NCBI GenBank assembly: GCA_024291935.2
Contig: CM044326.1
Coordinates: 39,106,948-39,170,947 of the forward strand
Direction: 5' to 3'
DNA: 64,000 bases
Origin: Okapia johnstoni
Taxonomy: Eukaryota > Chordata > Mammalia > Artiodactyla > Giraffidae
The position numbers were made by a program, and so were the translations under genes. The notes below the pieces were generated by a model that was not told the origin of the DNA, ran no database searches, and saw only the letters and a list, made by a program, of their open reading frames with translations. Shown piece after piece: positions 32,544 through 41,939 of this stretch (position 1 is the stretch's first letter; each line of letters opens with the position of its first letter).

Positions 32544-32785
32544 ATTGTTGTATAGTCGCTAAGTTGTGTCAGACTCTTTCCCACCCCATGAACTGCAGCC
32601 TGTCAGGATTCCCTGACCTTCACTATCTCCCAGAGTTACTCAAACCCATGTCCATTGAATCAGTGATGCCATCCAACCATTTCATCCCATCCTCTGCTGC
32701 CCCCTTCTCCTCTTACCCTCAGTATTTCCCAGCATCAGGATCTTTTCCAATGAGTTGGCTCTTCGCATCAGGTGGCCAAAGTACA
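32544..32785 (-). mobile_element. BovB LINE 3' end, antisense
   Basis: 'tatagtcgctaagttgtgtc', 'ccattgaatcagtgatgcca', 'atttcccagcatcaggatct' and 'gcatcaggtggccaaagtac' in antisense BovB order. Confidence 0.9.
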
Positions 32786-32847
32786 CATGCTGCTTCCGTG
32801 TCCTCTCTTGGGCAAGACAACACCCTCAGAAATATGGCTCCTGGGAC

Positions 32848-33003
32848 TTACTTCCCTCTTGGTCCAGTAGTTAAGACTTCACCTTCTGATGCCAGGGGTG
32901 TGGGTTCAACTACTGGTTGGAGAGCTAAGATCCCACCAGCCTTATGACCAAAACGTCAAACAGAAGTGATGTTGCAGCAAGTTCAGTAAAGACTTAAAAA
33001 CAT
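32848..33003 (+). mobile_element. CHR SINE, diverged
   Basis: 'acttccctcttggtccagta' head, 'tgccaggggtgtgggttcaa' B-box region, and a tail 'gtaaagacttaaaaacataa'. The tRNA-like body is preserved; the 3' part is diverged. Confidence 0.75.
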
Positions 33004-33009
33004 AAAAAG

Positions 33010-33600
33010 AAAGAAATATGGCTCCTGGCTGCAAGGAGCTCACTGTCTAAAAGGGAGGAAGGATGCATGAACAGATATGACAAAGCGCATAAGATAAAGG
33101 CACACCTTACAAGGTGGGAGGGGGTGGAGCGGATGTCAGAGATGCTTTGTCTGAAAGATGAGCTGCCACTGGAGGAAATAGTCAGAGGAGGCAGGACTGC
33201 TACAGAGGCAGCACGTGTAAAGGCCCTGGAAAAAGACAGGGGGATTTCTGGAATGACAAGCACAGTGGCCTTTGAATCTGCAAGTTCCAAGATGATTGAA
33301 TCTGTGGATCTAGAATTGAGGATACAGAGGCCCAACTGCACTAAGCCACTGTATAAAAGGGGCTTGAGCATGTGAGAATTTGGTATCCACAGTGGGAGTG
33401 GGGGCTGGAACGAATTCCCCAGTGGATATGGAGGGACTAGTGTGGTTAAATTAGGATGGAGAACAGGGGATGAGAGAGAGGAGTAGGGAAGTGTGTAGGG
33501 GCTGGGCCGTGAAGAACTTCCTGAGCTGTGAACACCAAGGAACTCCGGGAGCCTTCAGGGGAGATTATGAGATAGGTTGGGACCTGGAATCTTTTGTTTG
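33010..33600 (-). mobile_element. L2 antisense, interrupted by a Tigger fragment
   Basis: 'gcaaggagctcactgtctaa', 'acgtgtaaaggccctggaaa' and later 'gggctgggccgtgaagaact' follow the reverse complement of L2. About 33285-33430 does not fit L2 and is listed separately. Confidence 0.55.
33285..33430. mobile_element. Tigger (MER2-type) DNA transposon fragment
   Basis: 'tgaggatacagaggcccaac', 'aaaaggggcttgagcatgtg' and 'tttggtatccacagtgggag' match the well-known internal and terminal order of Tigger/MER2 elements, inserted in the L2. Confidence 0.5.
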
Positions 33601-33678
33601 CACTTGGACACACCTCTCATCAAGCAACAAGATACAAACTGTATGGGACTGAAAATAACTGCAAGCATGCACATTTGG

Positions 33679-33802
33679 CATCACTGTCTCAATGGACATG
33701 AGTTTGAGCAAACTCCAGGAGATGGTGAAGGACAGGGACGCCTGACACGTTGCAGTCCATAGAATCGCAAAGAGTCAGACACGACTTAGTGACCGAATAA
33801 CA
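33679..33802 (+). mobile_element. Very short BovB insertion with perfect TSD
   Basis: A 124-bp BovB 3' end ('gacatgagtttgagcaaact', 'agagtcagacacgacttagt') flanked by the 12-bp perfect repeat atgcacatttgg at 33667-33678 and 33803-33814. The insertion is severely 5'-truncated. Confidence 0.95.
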
Positions 33803-33849
33803 ATGCACATTTGGGGCAAATTCTGGACAAAAAATACAAAGAGACCAGA

Positions 33850-34142
33850 AAAATTCAACTGCCACCTTTGAAGAGCCTAGAGCAAAGCCAGGGGGTTGGG
33901 ACTAAAAACAGGGTACTGCACATGTCCCTTGTACACAATACCGCCTGGTGGAGAGGAAAGACCACCTACGCCACCCCTCTGGCCTGATCCCTGGACACAC
34001 CCTGCTCTTATCCCATAGAAGGAAGAAGCTTGCCTCCCCCTCAAGAAGCAAGCAAGCAGGGGCCCCAATAAAGCCTTGCCTGAATTTCCCCTCTGGTCTC
34101 TCTACTGCTTGGGGGAAGGCCAAGAACCCTGGTTGGTAATAA
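33850..34142 (+). mobile_element. ERV-type LTR (solo or 3' part)
   Basis: Polyadenylation region typical of gammaretrovirus-like LTRs: 'caataaagccttgcctgaat', then 'cctctggtctctctactgct' and an end of the type 'ccaagaaccctggttggtaa'. No gag, pol or env-like frame lies nearby, so this is a solo LTR or fragment. The 5' boundary is uncertain. Confidence 0.6.
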
Positions 34143-34149
34143 CTGAAGA

Positions 34150-34200
34150 ATTCTGTATTTGTGAGTGTGTGTGTGCACGCACGTGAGTGGGTGTGTACAA
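34150..34200 (+). repeat. (TG)n-rich tract
   Basis: Short imperfect TG/CG alternation just after the LTR. Confidence 0.7.
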
Positions 34201-34321
34201 GGGGCAGGAAGATGATATGGTTAGATCTGTAGCTAAGAAGGATGGTTCTGAGACCCCGTGGAGAAGGCATGCAGAGACCACTAGCTGGAGTACTGGATTG
34301 TGGCTGGTAGGCAGGATGGGC

Positions 34322-34946
34322 TTTAAAACATAAAGATGGCTTCAGATTCCGGCACTCTGCTGCTGCAGAGGTGGAATTTGTTTCCCTTCCTCTGGAACCG
34401 AGACTGGCCTTAGTGACTTGCTTGGTCAATAGACTGTGGGAGGAGGGACACTGAATTCTAAGTCTAGGTGATAAGAACCCTTGGAGTTTCAGCTCGGCCT
34501 TGGAATACTCACTCCGGAAGGGGGCCAGCTGTCCAGTTCACCTAAGACCTCCGTGCTGGAAGGATGCCCGAGCTAGCCACTCAGAGGCGTGTACTGGGAG
34601 CAAGATGCCAAACTGGGCCCGGCTGTTCTAGTGATCCCAGCCCAGTCATCAGACATACGAGCTCAAATTCATCTTGAGTAATCCAGTCCTAGCAAACACG
34701 AGGTGGAGAGAGACAAGGAACACAGCCTGCAGCCGGGACCAAGGCCCCAGCGATGCAGCCTTGGTGGAGCTGCTCGGCCGTCTGATTCTACAAGACATCC
34801 GAGCTGAGGTCAACCTCTCGTGGAGCACAGATGTCTCCATTCCTAACCCACAAAATTGTGCCTATAATGTAATGGCTGTTGTCTTATGTCACTAAATTTT
34901 GGGGTGGCTTAGTGAACAGCAAGGGATTCACATAACACCAGACAAG
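34322..34946 (+). mobile_element. Old LTR-type repeat (same family as 2855-3530)
   Basis: 'gtgacttgcttggtcaatag', 'cattcctaacccacaaaatt' and the end 'gtcactaaattttggggtgg' match the same LTR-like family as at 2.9-3.5 kb. Probably ERVL-MaLR group. Confidence 0.5.
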
Positions 34947-35742
34947 CTCAGAGCCTCAAATAGAGTAAAAAATCACCTGTGAAAAGATAGGGAGTAGTGT
35001 GTGCTCACACACATGTATACACACACACACACACACTCTTTTCAGGCTCGTCTCCTAGTTCCTAGTTCACTCTCACCCTGTCTCCTGTCCCAGCAGGTGT
35101 CACTTCATTTAGCCATAGTTCTGAAGTCACAGGGACAGTGGCCCATTTGAGAAAGTGCACGGCATACATCTGAACAACATCGTGAGCAGATGGGTTTCGC
35201 TAATCAATGAGAATTTCATGCAGTTCCAGGAGTGAGCAGCAACACCATGTCAGTTGGTATTTCATTCCCATGTCAAGGTCATCTTTGCAGCAAGTTCTTA
35301 TGTTCCTGAGTCAAATCCAAGACCTTGCGGCAAAGCCAGTGAAAACCTCCCTTTGGGGAGGGCATCTGGGGGGATTTCAAGCCATTTATCTCCTTCCTCC
35401 CAAGGCTCAGACTCTACCTAGAAGAGCTAAGGGAGAAGCTCGGCCTCGCCTTTGTCTTCAGGCTAGAAATGCCAGGGCTGAGAGGCCTTGGGGCGGGGAG
35501 GCCATTCCTCAGAGGGAGAGACAGAGTCTTGGGGACCCAGCGTGAGCATCCAGGCCAGGCCACTCCCGGAGAGGCTCGGGTCCTGCTCCAGGAGGGGAGA
35601 GCGGCACACAGATCCTGGCTCTGAACCTAAGAGCCTCTGCAACCTGAGAGCTGGTTATCTGTTGCTATCGGTCTCAGGCGGTGTGTGGGCCTCAGTGACC
35701 TTAGGTCTGGGAGAACGAGCCCTGAGACCAGCTTTCTAAGCA
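34947..35742. other. Unclassified sequence with a (CA)n run
   Basis: (CA)n at 35008-35037. The remainder, including a GC-richer part at 35.4-35.7 kb with plus-strand frames of about 83-112 codons, is not recognised. Confidence 0.35.
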
Positions 35743-36182
35743 GTTGCTGTGGGTTGAATTATTGGGTCTCCCCAAATTTCATGTTGAAGTCCTGACTCTC
35801 AGTACCCAGAAAGATGGCCTTATTTAGAAACAGACTCATTGGAGATGGAATTTAAGTTCAGATGAGGTCTTCTTGGAGTAAGCTGGGCCCCTGCTCCAGA
35901 GTAACTGGTGTCCTTATAAAAAGGGGAAATTTGGACACAGACATACCCATGGGGAGACCATCGCGTGAAGAGAGGAGTTCTGTGAGCACAAGCCAAGGAG
36001 ACACCAGCAGCGGGAGAGAGGCCTGGAACCCATCCTCCCCAGAGCCTTCAGAGAGCACATGGACCTCCTGACACCTTGACTTCAGGCCTCTGGCCTCCAG
36101 AACCATGACTCAGGGCTTTCTGTTAACGTTTACCACCCAGTTTGTGGTACTCTGTTATAACAGCCATAGGAAGGTAACACAA
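35743..36182 (+). mobile_element. MLT1 LTR (ERVL-MaLR)
   Basis: Complete MLT1 order: 'gctgtgggttgaattattgg', 'ttcatgttgaagtcctgact', 'gtaactggtgtccttataaa', 'tgacaccttgacttcaggcc', 'ccacccagtttgtggtactc'. Solo LTR. Confidence 0.8.
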
Positions 36183-36189
36183 GAGGTTG

Positions 36190-36438
36190 TTTGTTTAACA
36201 AAGAGGTTTGTTTAACAAAGATGCATCCATCAAGCTTGTTCTATGTCCTGAGCCTCATGCACAGAGGTGGATAAGATACGGTCTTTCCTTGCACTTAAGA
36301 GTCCTCTTGAGAGAGATACTAATTACGCAACAAGTTTGAAACAATGGCAGCGCAGCGGTGCAGAAAAGAGGCTTCCACCCCCATCCAGGGAATCAAGGAA
36401 GACTTCTGAGAGGAAGCGACATCTAAGATTTGAGTGAC
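36190..36438 (-). mobile_element. L2 antisense fragment
   Basis: 'ttctatgtcctgagcctcat', 'ggataagatacggtctttcc' and 'aggaagacttctgagaggaa' match the reverse complement of the L2 3' region. Confidence 0.55.
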
Positions 36439-36440
36439 CC

Positions 36441-36663
36441 CCACCTGATGCAAAGAGCTGACTCATTGGAAAAGAACCTGGGGCTGGGAAAGATCGAAGG
36501 CAAAAGGAGAAGGGGGTGGCAGAGGATATGATGGTTAGATAGCGTCATCAACCTGATGGACATGAATTTGAGCAAAATCCAGGAGACAGTGGAGGACAGA
36601 GGAGCCTGGCGTGCTGCAGTCCATGGGGTTGCAGAGTCAGATGAGACTGAGAAACTGAACAAC
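36441..36663 (+). mobile_element. BovB LINE 3' end
   Basis: Begins 'cacctgatgcaaagagctga', then 'ggcagaggatatgatggtta', 'gacatgaatttgagcaaaat' and 'tgctgcagtccatggggttg'. Corresponds to the C-terminal end of BovB ORF2 plus tail. Confidence 0.92.
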
Positions 36664-37225
36664 ATCAGCAATGACAGGGCTGTGAGGGACCAGCTACCCA
36701 TTGGATAAGTGTGGCTGGGTCTCACCTGAATGGTTCTGTAACTTGACTCTTGCTCTTCTTTCTGAAAACAGAACCCAAAATGGCTGGATATGGCCAAGAT
36801 AAGAATCCCTTTTCCACATAAGGGTTCTCCTTAGCATAAGAATAGCTAACTGTATTGGAGAAGGTCAGCGAGGCCTTCTTGTGGCTTCACAATTCCATAT
36901 GAATTCGTGGGGGCAGGGCAGGGTTGTAATTTCAGGGACTCCAAACCCAGCAGGGTCCAGATCAGAGCCTGGCACCTGGTAGGTTCCCTGAAAGAGTTCA
37001 CTGAACAGAAAGGAGAGAGTGCTAAACCCCAGCCCAGCCCATTCCTGGGGTCACCTAGACATCTGTGACCACCTGCTCCTGCACATCTGGCAGGGGACCT
37101 GCTCATCAACTCCACTCATCTGCAGCCAAGACCACGGGTAGAGGTGAGAGGAAGTTGCATCATACAAAACGGCAGCCAGTTGGGCATCTGATTGGACATC
37201 TGACCCAAGGTGAGCTAGTAAATCC
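36664..37225. other. Unclassified sequence
   Basis: No gene or repeat recognised; a minus-strand 89-codon frame at 36846-37115 has no known features. Confidence 0.3.
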
Positions 37226-37242
37226 CTTCCTCCAAGGGTTTT

Positions 37243-37695
37243 TTAAAAAATTAATTAATTTATTTTAATTGGAGGCTAATTACTTTACAATATTGTGGTA
37301 GTTTTTGTCATACATCGACATGGATTCTTAATCACTGGACGTGACATGACATACATCGACATGAATCAGTCATGGGTGTACATGTATCCCACCACGCTGA
37401 AACCCCTTCAACTGCCCTCCCCACCCCATCCCTCTGGGTTGTCCCAGAGCACCAGTTTTGGGTGCCCTGCTACATGCATCGAATTTGCACTGGTCATCTA
37501 TGTTACATATGGTAATACACATGTTTCAGTGCTATTCTCTCATATCGTCCCACCCTCCCCTTCTCCCACAGAGTCCAAAAGTCTGCTCTTTACATCTGTG
37601 TCTCTTTTGCTGTCTTGCATATCGGGTCGTCGTTACTGTCTTTCTAAATTCCATACATATGCGTTAATATACTGTATTGGTGTTTCTCTTTCTGG
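37243..37695 (-). mobile_element. 5'-truncated ruminant L1 3' end with 17-bp perfect TSD
   Basis: Antisense L1 3' UTR beginning with the reversed A-rich tail and 'ttttaattggaggctaatta'. Flanked by the perfect 17-bp repeat cttcctccaagggtttt at 37226-37242 and 37696-37712, so it is one of the younger insertions here. Inside, catacatcgacatg occurs twice (37309-37322 and 37350-37363), a 41-bp internal insertion/duplication not seen in the sister copy at 11.1 kb. Confidence 0.95.
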
Positions 37696-37790
37696 CTTCC
37701 TCCAAGGGTTTTGAATTGAAAGGTGGGGGAAAGAGATGATGTAAGAGAGACAGGTGGACACCAAGAGAGCCCAAGACAGAGAGTGAGAGA

Positions 37791-38075
37791 GGGACTTCCC
37801 TGGTGGTCCAGTGATTAACCTGTCAATGCAGGGGTCATAGGTTTGATCCCTGGTCCAGGAAGATCCCATGTGCCCCGGGGCAGCTAAGCCTGTGCCCCAC
37901 AACTACTGAAGCCTGGGAACTCTAGAGTCCGTGCTCTGCAACAAGAGAAGCCACGGCAATAAGAACCCTGCACAACGCAGCTAGACAGTAGCCCCCGCTT
38001 GCCACAACTAGAAAAAGCCTGGGCATAGCAAGACCCACTGCAGCCAAAAATAAAAAGTAAATAAAATTGTTTAAA
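37791..38075 (+). mobile_element. CHR SINE, long form
   Basis: 'gggacttccctggtggtcca', 'tccgtgctctgcaacaagag' and 'agtagcccccgcttgccaca', with tail 'gccaaaaataaaaagtaaat'. Near complete. Confidence 0.92.
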
Positions 38076-38194
38076 AAAGAAAGAGAAGGAGATGGAGGGA
38101 GAATCTGAATGGCCCCTGTCCTTGGTAGCCCCTGCGGCTGGCAAAGTTCACATGTAAGAGGCAGGGTTTCTTTTATCCTTCCCTCCAATCCCAT

Positions 38195-38640
38195 TGGCCC
38201 TTGTAAGGAAGACTACCTACCTCCAGGTGCCTTGGTGGGTTATTTCACAACAACACAATGAAAACCGAGAGAAATCTTGGCAAACTTTAAAGAAAATAGA
38301 GTTAATTGCCGCTGACATTCTCCCTTTAGTTACACGAGCAGGCCCTGAGTTTAATCACATGCATTACTGTAATCAGCCTGCCAATCACATTTTGAAATCT
38401 TTCATTTTTGACATAATTACAGTAGAATACCCACAACCCATCAATAATATGGATAAGGCAAGATTGATATTGTGTTTCCAAATGGGACCTGACAAAGCCA
38501 TCACTGCTTTTGTTCGGAGGAAGAAAGGTGGGCCGGCTAGCATCTCCCTCTCACGTCAGGACTGGGCTGAGCGGGTCTGTCTGGCTCGTCACTCACAAGA
38601 GCCTGGAAAATCCCACTCGTCAGAACTGTGACTGGGAATT
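38195..38640. promoter_or_regulatory. Unique block, candidate conserved element
   Basis: No repeat signature over about 450 bp. AT-rich with clustered homeodomain-like cores: TTTAATCACATG (about 38351), CTGTAATCAGCC (about 38367), CCAATCACAT and ACATAATTACAG (about 38410). A plus-strand frame of 145 codons spans it but has no recognisable domain. Such blocks often prove to be enhancers, but this is inference. Confidence 0.25.
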
Positions 38641-38853
38641 TTCCGTTATTCAAGCCTCAATGAGTGTGATCTTCATTGAGCAACAAATTCCAACTGAGTG
38701 CTCCAACCGGGGGCTTTTGTGCATAGACGGTATTGTGAAATGAAAGTCTATCATGGATCTCTGTTTTTTGTTAATTTGCCTCATTTTACTTGTTAGCTCC
38801 TTGCTGTAGATCAGTTTATCCGCATCTACTACTCTTAAAAAATAAAAAGTATG

Positions 38854-39027
38854 AGGGACTTCCCTGGTGGTCCAGTGGCTAAGACTCTGCACTCCTAACC
38901 AAGGGGACCTGTGTTCCATCCCTGATCAGGGAACTAGATCCCACGTGCTGCAACTAAAAGATCTCGCCTGGAGTCTGAGATCTAGCACACTCAAACAAAT
39001 AAATAAGTATAAAAATAAATAAAAACA
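38854..39027 (+). mobile_element. CHR SINE, short form
   Basis: 'gggacttccctggtggtcca', 'gatcagggaactagatccca' and an (aaat)n tail. Confidence 0.92.
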
Positions 39028-39309
39028 TGTGCATGAGAAACTGTAAAACTTTGAACTTAGGAGTTTTCCCAATAATTCAGCCAAGATGAGTAGTACCTCC
39101 GTCTCCTACCCTTTGGATCTTGTCTTTTTAAGATAGAGCTTTGCTTTTATTCTCAACAGTGAGTTTTAGAAGCTCCGGATGCATGGGCAGACAAATTGCT
39201 AAAAGGACTTTCTTTTTTTTTTGCATACAGAATTCTGTTCCTTCAGGAGAAGGAACGTGATCCCTGTGGCTGAAGCGCTAAAGCTGGGAGAAAAGGAAGA
39301 GGCTCAGGA

Positions 39310-39378
39310 GAAAAGCCTGGCTGGCTAGAGTCCATAGGGCGGCAGAGTCAGACAAGACTAAAGCGACTTAGCACGTAC
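39310..39378 (+). mobile_element. Bov-A/BovB tail fragment
   Basis: 'aaaagcctggctggctagag' to 'agacaagactaaagcgactt' is the common 3' tail of BovB and Bov-tA. Only about 70 bp remains. Confidence 0.65.
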
Positions 39379-39426
39379 TCACGCAGGTCTTCGGAGAGTG
39401 TTCTCACTCAGACCTTTCTTCTAGAA

Positions 39427-39630
39427 GCATCCCAGGTGGCTCAGATGGTAAAGAATCCGTCTGCAATGCAGGAGACCCAGGTTTGATCCCTGGGTCTGGA
39501 AGATCCTCTGGAGGAGGAAATGGCAACCCCCTGCAGTATTCTTGCCTGGGAAATTTCATGGAGAGAGGAGCCTGGGGGGCTACAGTCCGTGGGGTTGCAA
39601 AGAGTTGGATACGACTGAGCGACTTAACAT
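39427..39630 (+). mobile_element. Bov-tA SINE
   Basis: Head 'caggtggctcagatggtaaa', middle 'ggcaaccccctgcagtattc', tail 'gttggatacgactgagcgac'. Complete. Confidence 0.95.
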
Positions 39631-39839
39631 ACACACAAACACATCCTTCATTAAGGACATGCATTGGGTGTGTTTGAGCAACTGAAGGCGGCATGAAATA
39701 GCTCAAAAGCAAGTCCTGGGGAGCTAGGACAGAGGCCCAGGGGGTCAGCAGTGTGGCTCTGAAGCCACCAGACCTTAAATATCTTCGCTGACTGCCCACC
39801 CTCCAACTCAAACCCTTCTCAGTGAGGCCAGGGCCCCTG

Positions 39840-39975
39840 CAAACCTCCCCCAGGGCCCATACCCTACCTTCAGACTTCTGACCTACAGAACTGGTGGGAG
39901 AAAATGCATTTCTGTTGTTTAAGTCACCCAGCATGTGGTGTTTTGTCATGGTGGCCCCAGTAGCTCCCAAACACC
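39840..39975 (+). mobile_element. MLT1 3' fragment
   Basis: 'cttctgacctacagaactgg', 'tgcatttctgttgtttaagt' and 'cacccagcatgtggtgtttt' match the MLT1 3' third. Confidence 0.65.
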
Positions 39976-40239
39976 CAGGAATGTAGGTGGCCAAATTAAG
40001 CAGCAATTTCCGATGTCCCTCCATTCCTAGTTAGTCAAGGCTGATCTGCTCTGGGGCTGGAGGAGGTTGTCTTTTGTCACTGAATGCAACTCCTGAGTGT
40101 GCCTTCTGGGGCCTCCCTTCCCTAGCTGTGACCATTTTAATAGCAACCTGGAGTCATATCATATGGTGTCATGTATAATAGGACCCAGGGAAAATAAAAA
40201 AGAAAGGGAGGGAGGGAAGAGAGAAGGAGGGAAGCAGAT

Positions 40240-40330
40240 ATCAGGAAAAGAGCAATCCAGGCATAGAGAACAGCAGGTGCAAATACCCTGCACGAAGACC
40301 ATGCCCGGTGTGTTTACAGAAGAGGCCAGA
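40240..40330 (-). mobile_element. L2 antisense fragment
   Basis: 'aaagagcaatccaggcatag', 'aacagcaggtgcaaataccc' and 'cggtgtgtttacagaagagg' match the reverse complement of L2. Confidence 0.6.
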
Positions 40331-40457
40331 ATGACACTGATAAGAGAGACAAAGATAGAACAAATATATAATGAAAATGAGAAAGAAGTACAACTACGGA
40401 AAGAAGACTTTTTAAAAAATAGAAGCCCTTGAAAAGGTGGTTTATATTAATTAGATG

Positions 40458-40661
40458 ACTCCCTGGTGCCTGGTGGTTCAGATGGTAAAGAATCCACCTG
40501 TAGGAGACTTGGGTTCGATCCCTGGGTCAGGAAGATCCCCTGGAGAAGGGAATGGCAACCCACTCCAGTATTATTGCCTGGAGAACCCCATGGACAGAGG
40601 GGCCTGGTGGGTTACGGTCCACGGGGTTGGGAAGAGTCAGACACGACTGAGCGACTTGCAC
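40458..40661 (+). mobile_element. Bov-tA SINE with perfect TSD
   Basis: Sense Bov-tA with a small deletion in the tRNA-like head. Flanked by taattagatg at 40448-40457 and 40662-40671. Confidence 0.95.
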
Positions 40662-40671
40662 TAATTAGATG

Positions 40672-41055
40672 TGGGGTGAGTGGTTGTAGGAAGAACCCAA
40701 AATAAGTGGCTTAAAAGAAAAATCAACTTTCCCCCAACCGTCCAGAGCTGGCATGGCACTAAGAACTCAGGTTCCCTCTGCTTTATTGATCTCCATCCCA
40801 GCTCATTGTCAGCTGCCTCCTCCTTGGATCCACCTTATAGGCAGCACGTTGAAAGAAAGAAAGGAAACACTCCCACCTTTAAAGGCATGTGCCAGAAGTT
40901 ATACACAAGTGTCTTTATAACCTGAATTCTGACTTTATAACCTGAATTCTGAAATCTTTCACCACCTGAACTTTGAAACTTGGTCACATCCAGCCACAAG
41001 AGAAGCTAAGGAAAGTTGTCTCATTCCAGGCATTTATACTTAGCTACGAATCAAG
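40672..41055 (+). mobile_element. Old interspersed repeat, name uncertain
   Basis: 'taagtggcttaaaagaaaaa', 'ctggcatggcactaagaact', 'gccagaagttatacacaagt', then 'cttggtcacatccagccaca' and 'aggaaagttgtctcattcca' follow a common mammalian repeat whose landmarks I know but cannot name. A second piece starts at about 41825 ('ctgtggcttaaataagacaa'). Confidence 0.4.
40913..40952 (+). repeat. 20-bp perfect tandem duplication
   Basis: ctttataacctgaattctga occurs twice in immediate succession (40913-40932, 40933-40952) without a mismatch. It lies within the old repeat, so it is a recent microduplication. Confidence 0.97.
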
Positions 41056-41192
41056 GATTTTTTAAGCTTAGCTAGTCATCTTCAGCTAGGGTGGCAGAGA
41101 CTGCTAACTGTCAACAATATCTGTTCTGTTCGATATTGTTGACAATTAGCAGTCTCTGCCACCCTAGCTGAAGATTATTTCTAAAAAATCAC
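41056..41192. repeat. Near-perfect palindrome / foldback element
   Basis: Core arms 41078-41121 and 41132-41175 are reverse complements at 43 of 44 positions, with a 10-bp loop (tgttctgttc, 41122-41131). Outside the core the pairing continues with a bulge: gattttttaag near 41057-41067 against ctaaaaaatc near 41181-41190. No stop-free frame or transposase is present. It could be a palindromic MITE, an old hairpin repeat (Eulor-like), or an inverted duplication made by fork switching. Its transcript would form a hairpin. Confidence 0.95.
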
Positions 41193-41344
41193 CATGACAG
41201 AGTGTTTGAAGAACAAATTCTCCTAAATCATCAAAAAAAGAGTTTCACAGATACATTAACTATGATAGAACATGGAAAAGGACAGAAAATTTCCTAGTTC
41301 ATCCTTTCGTTGGCATGGCCCTGATACTAAAAGCAAGAATCATG

Positions 41345-41440
41345 CTTTAAAAAAAAACCTATAGGCCAACATTGTTCATAAATATAGAAGCAAATCCTAA
41401 AGAAAGCATTATCTAAAAATGTTACAAATAAACTTTTTCA
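41345..41440 (+). mobile_element. Old L1 ORF2 scrap
   Basis: 'cctataggccaacattgttc' followed by 'aatatagaagcaaatcctaa' resembles the L1 ORF2 reverse transcriptase segment. It probably belongs to the old L1 that resumes at 41940. Confidence 0.5.
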
Positions 41441-41725
41441 AAACAGAGATGGAGTCATAGATGTAGAAAACAAACTTACGGTTACCAAGGGGGGAAAGAG
41501 GTAGGGAAGGATAAATTGGGAGATTGGGATTGACATATACACACTACTATACATAAAATAGATAGCTAATAAGGACCTACTGTATAGCGCTGGGAACTCT
41601 AGTCAGTACTCTGTAATGGCCTAGGAGGGGAAAGCATCTAAAAAGGATCGGATATTCTGTACAGCAGCAACTAACACAACAATATAAATCAGCTATACTC
41701 CAATAAAAATTATTTTAAAAAATGA
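41441..41725 (+). mobile_element. Younger L1 3' end nested in old L1
   Basis: 'aaacaaacttacggttacca', 'aggacctactgtatagcgct', 'ctgtacagcagcaactaaca' and 'ctatactccaataaaaatta' give the artiodactyl L1 3' UTR order. It separates parts of an older L1. No TSD found. Confidence 0.8.
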
Positions 41726-41939
41726 TCATTGGTTGATTAAGGAAAAAAATGAAACTGATCCAGTAGAGTGGAATCCCAGATATGTACTAATTAGGACATA
41801 GGCTAAATGGTAAAACGAAAAATCTCCAAAATACTGTGGCTTAAATAAGACAAAGCTAATTCCTCTCTTACGGGGAGTTCACAGTGATAGTCCACACCCT
41901 GGCTAGTATATTCATGCAGTAGTTACCAGAGATCACCAC

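Noticed and set aside
38194..38631. 145-codon plus-strand frame
   Set aside because: No recognisable domain or splice context. The block looks more like a candidate non-coding element, so I did not call a gene.
39404..40024. 206-codon minus-strand frame
   Set aside because: Covers antisense Bov-tA and MLT1 pieces; repeat-derived.
41300..41345. Possible U6 snRNA-like 'gcatggccctg' match
   Set aside because: Only about 11 bases agree; the rest of U6 is absent.
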